From Prosthecomicrobium sp. N25 (GTDB taxonomy: Bacteria > Pseudomonadota > Alphaproteobacteria > Rhizobiales > Ancalomicrobiaceae), in NCBI RefSeq assembly GCF_037203705.1, contig NZ_JBBCAT010000002.1, forward strand, positions 558,001 to 622,000: DNA of 64,000 nt, given 5' to 3'. The position numbers and the translations under genes were made by a program. Below are positions 59,162 to 64,000 of the stretch, in pieces. Under the pieces are notes generated by a model. That model did not search any database. It saw only the letters and a list, made by a program, of their open reading frames with translations, and was not told where the DNA came from. Position 1 is the stretch's first letter; each line of letters opens with the position of its first letter.

Positions 59162-59456
59162 CCGTTCATGCCGATGCAGCGGGCGCGACGGGCCTGGCGG
59201 CCGCCGGGGACCGCGGCAGCCGTGAATCAACATCCTCCGCCGTTCAGGCGCCCGGACGACCTTAAGCCTCGGAGGCCGGCAAGGCCGGCCCCGCCCTGCG
59301 GATCCGGCGCGAGCGGTCGGGGCTGGCCCGGCGTCGCGCAATCCCTCGACGCTCCGGAGCTGCGGCCCGCGACGGGACGAGCTGGAACGTAAGCGTGAGC
59401 TTGGTGTTATTCTCTCCGCTCGGCGCCGCCGGCGCCTGGCGAGGGAGATCTGGTCC
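59162..59456. other. Non-coding stretch before the HdeD-like gene
   Basis: About 295 bases with no recognised gene; open frames on either strand are short and GC-driven. A promoter for the HdeD-like gene is expected near 59390-59440, where GTGTTATTCT is the only AT-rich box. Confidence 0.35.
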
Positions 59457-60065
59457 ATGACGATCCGCAACGACGGGGACATCCGCCGCGAGCCCGTGAC
59501 CCCGCCGACCCTCGGCGGCGGCGATCCCATCATGAGCGCCTCGCTGGCCCGGAACTGGTGGGCGCTCGCCCTGCGGGGCGCGGCGGCCGTTCTGTTCGGG
59601 ATCATCGCACTTGCCGCGCCGGTGGCGGCGATCCTCTCCCTCGCGCTCCTGTTCGCCGCCTACCTGGTGGTCGACGGGGCCTTCGGCATCGTGGCCGGCG
59701 TCCGGGCGGCGGCGCGGGGCGAACGCTGGGGCCTGCTTCTCGCCGAGGGCGTCTTCGATCTGGTGCTCGGCGTTGCCCTGGTGGCCTTCCCGGCCGGCGC
59801 GGTGGTCGGCTTCATAATCGCGGTCGCGGCCTGGTCGTTGCTGACCGGCGTGCTCATGGTCGCGGCCTCCTTCAAGCTGACCCGCGAGCACGGGCGGCTG
59901 TGGATGCTGCTCGCCGGGATCGTGTCCTTGCTCTTCGGCCTCGCCCTCGCGGTCGCGCCGCTCATCGGCGCGGTGGTGCTCGCCTGGTGGCTCGGCGCCT
60001 ATGCGCTCGCCTTCGGGGTGCTGCTGCTCGTGCTCGCCTTCCGGCTGCGCAGCCGCCTCGCCTAG
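59457..60065 (+). CDS. HdeD-like DUF308 membrane protein
   Basis: A 202-residue inner-membrane protein with six helices in three pairs, as in HdeD: NWWALALRGAAAVLFGIIALAAP, LLFAAYLVVDGAFGIVAGVRAAARGERWGLLLAEGVFDLVLGVALVAFP and HGRLWMLLAGIVSLLFGLALAVAPLIGAVVLAWWLGAYALAFGVLLL. HdeD is linked to acid resistance in enterics; the role elsewhere is unclear. A second ATG at 59532 would shorten the charged N-terminus; 59457 has GGGAG upstream. Its end overlaps the convergent RidA gene by 4 bases. Confidence 0.88.
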   Translation: MTIRNDGDIRREPVTPPTLGGGDPIMSASLARNWWALALRGAAAVLFGIIALAAPVAAILSLALLFAAYLVVDGAFGIVAGVRAAARGERWGLLLAEGVFDLVLGVALVAFPAGAVVGFIIAVAAWSLLTGVLMVAASFKLTREHGRLWMLLAGIVSLLFGLALAVAPLIGAVVLAWWLGAYALAFGVLLLVLAFRLRSRLA

Positions 60066-60463
60066 CCGGGCCGCCGGCGCGGGCGGGGCTTCAGGGCCGT
60101 CACCTCGATCTCGACCAGCGCCTCCGGCACGGCCAGCGGGGCGCAGAAGGTGGTGTTGGCGGCCCGGGCCGGTCCCAGCCGGCGGGCGACCACCTGCGAG
60201 ACGGCCGCCACGTCCGCGGTGTTCGGCACGATGACGCGGACACGGACGACGTCTTCGACCCGAGCGCCGGCTTCGCCGAGCGCCCATTCGATCGTGTCGA
60301 TCGACTTCTCGGCCTGTGCGGCGGCGCCCTCGGCGAAGCGGCCGGTGGCGAAGTCGGCGCCGACAGTGCCGGAGACGAAGACCCAGTTGCCGTCCACGAC
60401 CGCCCGGCTGTAGCCGGCGAGGGATTCGTAGACCGATCCTGTGGAAATGAAACGGCGCGTCAT
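60062..60463 (-). CDS. RidA/YjgF family protein
   Basis: A 133-residue Rid-family protein, trimeric imine/enamine deaminase type. Segments YSRAVVDGNWVFVSGTVGADFATGRF, AAAQAEKSIDTIEWALGEAGARVEDVVRVRVIVPN and ANTTFCAPLAVPEALVEIEVTAL are in family order. The arginine in VVRVRVIV corresponds to the conserved active-site region, so deaminase activity is possible. Convergent with the HdeD-like gene and divergent from the livG operon. Confidence 0.88.
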   Translation of the reverse strand: MTRRFISTGSVYESLAGYSRAVVDGNWVFVSGTVGADFATGRFAEGAAAQAEKSIDTIEWALGEAGARVEDVVRVRVIVPNTADVAAVSQVVARRLGPARAANTTFCAPLAVPEALVEIEVTALKPRPRRRPG

Positions 60464-60579
60464 GGCGGTCCTCCCGGCTGGCGTCCCGCCCCGGCGGAAG
60501 CGCGCCCCCGGCGCGTCAAGCGCTTGAATTGACGGGGGTGCCGCCATGGCTATCATCGCCGGGCCGTTCCCTTCCAGTC

Positions 60580-61353
60580 GTGGATCAGCCGACCGTGCTG
60601 CAAGTCCGGGGTCTCGTGAAAAGCTTCGAGGGATTCCGGGCCGTGGACGGCGTCGACCTCACCGTCCACCCCGGGACGATCACGGGCGTGATCGGTCCCA
60701 ACGGGGCGGGCAAGACCACGCTCTTCAACCTGGTCGCTGGCGCGCTCGCCCCCTCGGCGGGCAGCGTGACCTTCGCGGGGGAGGAGATCGCGGGGCGGAA
60801 GCCGGACCGCATCTTCCGGCTCGGCCTCGCGCGGACCTTCCAGATCCCCCGGCCGTTCCCGCGCATGACCGTGCTGGAGAACGCCATGGTGGCGGCGGTC
60901 GGCCAATCCGGCGAACGCTTCTGGAACGCCTGGTGGAACCGGTCCGAGGTTCGCCGTCAGGAGGCGGAAATCCGGGAGCGGGCGGTCGAGCGGCTGCGGT
61001 TCTGCGGGCTCGGCGAGAAGCTCGGGGAATTCGCCGGCAACCTGTCGGGCGGCCAGCAGAAGCTCCTCGAGCTCGCCCGGGTGCTGATGAACGAACCGAA
61101 GCTGATCCTGCTCGACGAGCCGGCGGCGGGCGTGAACCGGACCCTCATGGAAACGCTGGTCGACCGCATCCTGGCTCTCAAGGCGCGCGGGGTCACCTTC
61201 CTGGTGATCGAGCACGACATGGATCTCGTCATGCGCCTGTGCGACCCGGTCCACGTGATGGCGCAGGGGCGGCTGATCTTCTCGGGGACTCCCGCCGAGG
61301 CGCAGCGCGATACGGCGGTGCTCGATGCCTATCTCGGGGACCTGCCGGCATGA
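60580..61353 (+). CDS. livG: Liv-type ABC transporter ATP-binding protein LivG
   Basis: A 257-residue ATPase: Walker A GPNGAGKTT, signature LSGGQQKLLEL, Walker B LILLDEPAAGVN, switch FLVIEHDMDLVM. First gene of a complete livG-F-H-M-(J) operon. The start is uncertain: GTG at 60580 gives MDQPTVLQVRGLVKSF, the usual length; in-frame TTG 60529 or GTG codons around it are alternatives, and no strong ribosome site marks any of them. Substrate is unknown; Liv systems import amino acids, urea or aromatic acids. Confidence 0.88.
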   Translation: MDQPTVLQVRGLVKSFEGFRAVDGVDLTVHPGTITGVIGPNGAGKTTLFNLVAGALAPSAGSVTFAGEEIAGRKPDRIFRLGLARTFQIPRPFPRMTVLENAMVAAVGQSGERFWNAWWNRSEVRRQEAEIRERAVERLRFCGLGEKLGEFAGNLSGGQQKLLELARVLMNEPKLILLDEPAAGVNRTLMETLVDRILALKARGVTFLVIEHDMDLVMRLCDPVHVMAQGRLIFSGTPAEAQRDTAVLDAYLGDLPA

Positions 61354-62090
61354 CGGACCCGGTCCTCTCGGCCGAGGCGGTCGTGGCCGGCTACGTGCCG
61401 GGCTTTCCGATCGTGCAAGGGGCCGGCGTCGCCGTCGCGGCGGGCGAGATCGTCACCGTGATCGGGCCGAACGGGGCGGGGAAGTCCACGCTCCTGAAGG
61501 CCCTCGCCGGCCTGCTGGCGGTCGAGGGCGGGCGCATCCTGCTCGGGGGCCGGGACGTGACGCACCTGCCCATGCACGAGAAGGTCGCGGCGGGGCTCGC
61601 CTTCGTGCCGCAGACCGGCAACGTCTTCACCACGCTCACGATCCACGAGAACCTGGTGGTCGGCGGCCATACGGTCCGGGGCGAACTCCGGGCGCGGCTC
61701 GAGGAGGCCTACGCGCTCTTTCCCGACCTCGTGGCCAAGCGCGCGGCGCGGGCCGGGTCGCTCTCCGGGGGGCAGCGGCAGATGCTCGCGGTGGCGCGGG
61801 CGCTGATGACCCGGCCCCGGGTGGTGCTGCTCGACGAGCCGACCGCCGGGCTGGCGCCGCGCATGGTCGCGCAGGTCTTCACGGACCTCAGGCGCCTCGC
61901 CGGGAAGGGCGTGGCGGTGCTGATGGTCGAGCAGAACGCCAAGGCGGCGCTGCGCATCTCCGACCGCGGCTACGTGCTCGCCGGGGGCCGGAACCACGCC
62001 TCGGGCCGGGCGGCCGACCTCCTCGCCGACCGGGGCCTCGCGGAGGCGTTCCTGGGGGCGCGGGCCGAGACCGCCGAGAGGAGCGCCTGA
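61350..62090 (+). CDS. livF: Liv-type ABC transporter ATP-binding protein LivF
   Basis: A 246-residue ATPase: Walker A GPNGAGKST, VPQTGNVFTTLTIHENL as in LivF, signature LSGGQRQMLAVARAL, Walker B VVLLDEPTAGL and the MVEQNAKAAL switch. ATG at 61350 overlaps the livG stop; the next gene starts at the last base of its stop codon (TGATG). Dimerises with LivG. Confidence 0.92.
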   Translation: MTDPVLSAEAVVAGYVPGFPIVQGAGVAVAAGEIVTVIGPNGAGKSTLLKALAGLLAVEGGRILLGGRDVTHLPMHEKVAAGLAFVPQTGNVFTTLTIHENLVVGGHTVRGELRARLEEAYALFPDLVAKRAARAGSLSGGQRQMLAVARALMTRPRVVLLDEPTAGLAPRMVAQVFTDLRRLAGKGVAVLMVEQNAKAALRISDRGYVLAGGRNHASGRAADLLADRGLAEAFLGARAETAERSA

Positions 62091-62986
62091 TGCTCGGCCA
62101 GACGATCGCGGACGGGATCCTGACGGGGGCGATCGTGGCGCTCGGCGCCATCGGGGTGTCGTTCGGCCTGCAGATCCTGCGCTTCGCCAACTTCGCCCAT
62201 TCGGAGCTCCTGACCTGGGGCGCCTACCTGGCGCTCGTCTTCGTCTCCTTCTTCGGCCCCGGCACGCCGACGGGGCCCTTCACGTTCGGCTGGCAGCTCG
62301 TCGCCGCCATGCTGCTCGCCGGCGGGCTGACGGGCCTGCTCGCCTGGCTGGTGGACCTCCTGGTATTCCGTCCGCTGCGCGCCCGCGGGGCGCCGCGGCT
62401 CTCGCTCGTGTTCGCGGCCTTCGGGGCGGCCCTCATCCTGCGCCACGTAATCGTGCTGATCTGGGGCCACGGCACGCACGCCTATACGCGCGAGCTGCAG
62501 ATCGCCGTCGAGGTCCTGCCCGACGTCCGCATGCTGCCCGACCAGCTCTTCATCCTGGGCGTGACCGTCGTGACGGTGGCGGCGCTGCACCTCTACCTCA
62601 CCTACAGCCGCACCGGCATGGCGATGCGCGCCATGGCGGAGAACCCGGCGCTGACGCGCGCCTGCGGGGTCGAGGTGGAGGGCCTCGTCCGGTGGACCTG
62701 GATCCTCTCCGGGGCGCTCGCCGCGATGGCGGGGGTGTTCCTCGGCCTGACGCCGCAACTGCATCCGGAGATGGGGGCGAGCCTGCTGCTCGCACTCTTC
62801 GCCGCCGCCATTCTCGGCGGGGTCGGGTCGCTGCCGGGCGCTGTGGTGGGCGGGCTCCTGGTCGGGCTCTCCGAAAACGTCTCCACCCTCTTCGTCTCGA
62901 CCGGCTACAAGACCGCGATGCCCTTCGTGCTCCTGCTGCTCGTCCTGTTCTTCCGGCCGCAGGGCCTCTTCGGGCGCAAGTCATGA
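62090..62986 (+). CDS. livH: Liv-type ABC transporter permease LivH
   Basis: A 298-residue permease with about eight helices. LivH marks: GVSFGLQILRFANFAHSELLTWGAY, RARGAPRLSLVFAAFGAALILR, TYSRTGMAMRAMAENPALTRACGVEVEGLVRWTWILSGALAAMAGVFLGL and LGGVGSLPGAVVGGLLVGLSEN. The ending FFRPQGLFGRKS is characteristic. Overlaps livF by one base and livM by four. Confidence 0.93.
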   Translation: MLGQTIADGILTGAIVALGAIGVSFGLQILRFANFAHSELLTWGAYLALVFVSFFGPGTPTGPFTFGWQLVAAMLLAGGLTGLLAWLVDLLVFRPLRARGAPRLSLVFAAFGAALILRHVIVLIWGHGTHAYTRELQIAVEVLPDVRMLPDQLFILGVTVVTVAALHLYLTYSRTGMAMRAMAENPALTRACGVEVEGLVRWTWILSGALAAMAGVFLGLTPQLHPEMGASLLLALFAAAILGGVGSLPGAVVGGLLVGLSENVSTLFVSTGYKTAMPFVLLLLVLFFRPQGLFGRKS

Positions 62987-63930
62987 TCGGGCTCTTCTCA
63001 TACCTCGTCTTCTTCGCCTGCGTCGTGCTGATCCTCGGCATCGTGGCGCTCGGGTTGAACCTGCAGTGGGGATACACCGGCCTTTTCAATGCCGGCGTGG
63101 TCGGCTTCTACGCGATCGGGGCCTACACGCATGCGATCCTGACGGCTGCGCCGAAGCCGGAACTGATCGGCAACCTCGGGCTGCCCTGGATCGTCGGCAT
63201 CCTGGGCGCCATGGCGGCGTCGGGGCTCGCCGCCTGGGTGGTCGGCCTCGCCACGATCAGGCTCCGGGACGACTACCTGGCGATCGCGACCTTCGGCATC
63301 GCCACGGTGATCCAGCTCGTGACACTCAACTGGGAGGCCCTGACGGGGGGCGGCAACGGCTTCTCGGGCATTCCCCGGCCGCTCTCCGGCTGGCTGACGA
63401 CGCCCTTCTCATTCAATCTCGGCTACCTCGCGCTGCTCGCCGGCATCGTCGTCCTGGTCACCCTGGCGCTCGACGCCATGCTGGCGGCGCCCTGGGGGCG
63501 GGCGCTGCGGGCGGTGCGCGAGGACGAGCAGGCGGCGGTCTCGCTCGGCAAGGACGCGACCAGCTTCCGGCTCCAGGCCTTCGTGCTCGGGTCGATGCTG
63601 ATGGGGCTGGCGGGCGCGCTCTATGTCGGCTTCATCGGCTTCGTCAGCCCGTTCGACTTCCTGCCGATCCTCACCTTCCAGGTCTGGGCGATGGTGATCG
63701 TCGGGGGCAGCGGCAACAACCGCGGGGCGCTCCTCGGCACGCTCGTGGTCTGGGGGCTCTGGGCGGCGTCCGGCATCGCGGTGACCAAGCTGGTGCCGCC
63801 CGCCTACGCGGCACAGGGCGGGGCCGTGCAGGTGATCCTGATCGGGCTTCTGCTGGTGCTGTCGCTTCTGTTCCGGCCCGGTGGACTCCTCGGAGAAAAT
63901 TCGATCAACTCGAAGCCAGCCCGCGACTGA
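62983..63930 (+). CDS. livM: Liv-type ABC transporter permease LivM
   Basis: A 315-residue permease partner of LivH. Seen: ALGLNLQWGYTGLFNAGVVGFYAIGAYT, LRDDYLAIATFGIATVIQLVTLNWEALTGGGNGFSGIPRP, GRALRAVREDEQAAVSLGKDATSFRLQAFVLGSMLMGLAGALY and VWAMVIVGGSGNNRGALLGTLVVW. These are the conserved LivM segments in order. ATG at 62983 overlaps the livH stop as ATGA. Confidence 0.93.
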   Translation: MIGLFSYLVFFACVVLILGIVALGLNLQWGYTGLFNAGVVGFYAIGAYTHAILTAAPKPELIGNLGLPWIVGILGAMAASGLAAWVVGLATIRLRDDYLAIATFGIATVIQLVTLNWEALTGGGNGFSGIPRPLSGWLTTPFSFNLGYLALLAGIVVLVTLALDAMLAAPWGRALRAVREDEQAAVSLGKDATSFRLQAFVLGSMLMGLAGALYVGFIGFVSPFDFLPILTFQVWAMVIVGGSGNNRGALLGTLVVWGLWAASGIAVTKLVPPAYAAQGGAVQVILIGLLLVLSLLFRPGGLLGENSINSKPARD

Positions 63931-63968
63931 AGCGGGGATTCAACGACCAGACGGGAAGGAGCACGTCC

Positions 63969-64000
63969 ATGTTGAGACTGACAGGCGGCCTCGCGGCCTT
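63969..64000 (+). CDS. livJ: Start of a putative Liv-type substrate-binding protein
   Basis: ATG at 63969 follows GGAAGGAG with good spacing, 38 bases after livM, and opens MLRLTGGLAA, a signal-peptide-like start, before the window ends. The position after livGFHM strongly suggests the periplasmic binding protein of this transporter, but only ten codons are visible. Confidence 0.55.
   Translation, partial: MLRLTGGLAA

Overview
The window is a high-GC, densely coded chromosome segment of an alphaproteobacterium, most likely Hyphomicrobiales. That placement is inferred from the Cpa/Tad pilus genes, CtrA-type TTAA-N7-TTAA boxes, the class I NirK and NorCBQD set, FCD-type GntR regulation and many nested branched-chain amino acid (Liv) and sugar ABC operons. 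I saw no rRNA, tRNA, CRISPR array or intact insertion sequence.

Layout. 1-3885: a Liv-type uptake operon (livM end, livG, livF) enclosing a GlcG/HbpS-like protein, a shikimate/quinate dehydrogenase and an SDR oxidoreductase; this looks catabolic. 3898-6528: a decayed gene tail, a DUF2182/DUF1326 pair, and a J-domain protein with a C-terminal winged-helix-like region. 6987-9751: a two-subunit molybdenum hydroxylase (IorAB type). 10366-11871: a GT-C-like membrane protein converging on the pilus locus. 11927-25394: a complete Tad/Flp pilus locus: two near-identical pilin genes, cpaB, cpaC, a small lipoprotein, tadG, two tadE-like genes, cpaE, cpaF, tadB, tadC and tadD on the minus strand, with cpaA on the plus strand. 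A segment of about 0.6 kb carrying pilin, promoter and the 5' end of the neighbouring gene is duplicated in direct orientation. 25450-29972: sterol-desaturase-type and ICMT-type membrane enzymes, a catalytically degenerate nuclease-fold protein and a secreted subtilase.

30443-40669: a denitrification island, norC-norB, norQ-norD, nirK-nirV and nnrS, followed by an orphan FccB-type sulfide dehydrogenase flavoprotein. NirK and NorB keep every metal ligand and an FNR/NnrR-like palindrome precedes nirK. 40776-45739: a GntR/FCD regulator converging on an SBP-permease-ATPase-permease-FAH hydrolase operon; both transcription units carry the same inverted pair of AT-rich sites upstream. 45941-50285: two periplasmic c-type cytochromes, a sulfotransferase and an HTH-TPR protein. 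50361-58726: an AI-2E transporter fused to two soluble C-terminal domains, a sugar ABC operon with two permeases, and a divergent SnoaL/ABM pair. 58888-63930: a tiny protein with a sorting-signal-like tail, an HdeD-like protein, RidA, and a second complete Liv operon whose binding-protein gene runs off the end.

The observations I rate highest are the pilin duplication with conserved CtrA-like boxes and hairpins, the shared operator architecture tying the GntR gene to the distant transporter/FAH operon, the AI-2E multidomain fusion, and the inactive nuclease-like protein near the pilus locus. I did not find a locus that I can defend as a wholly new system.
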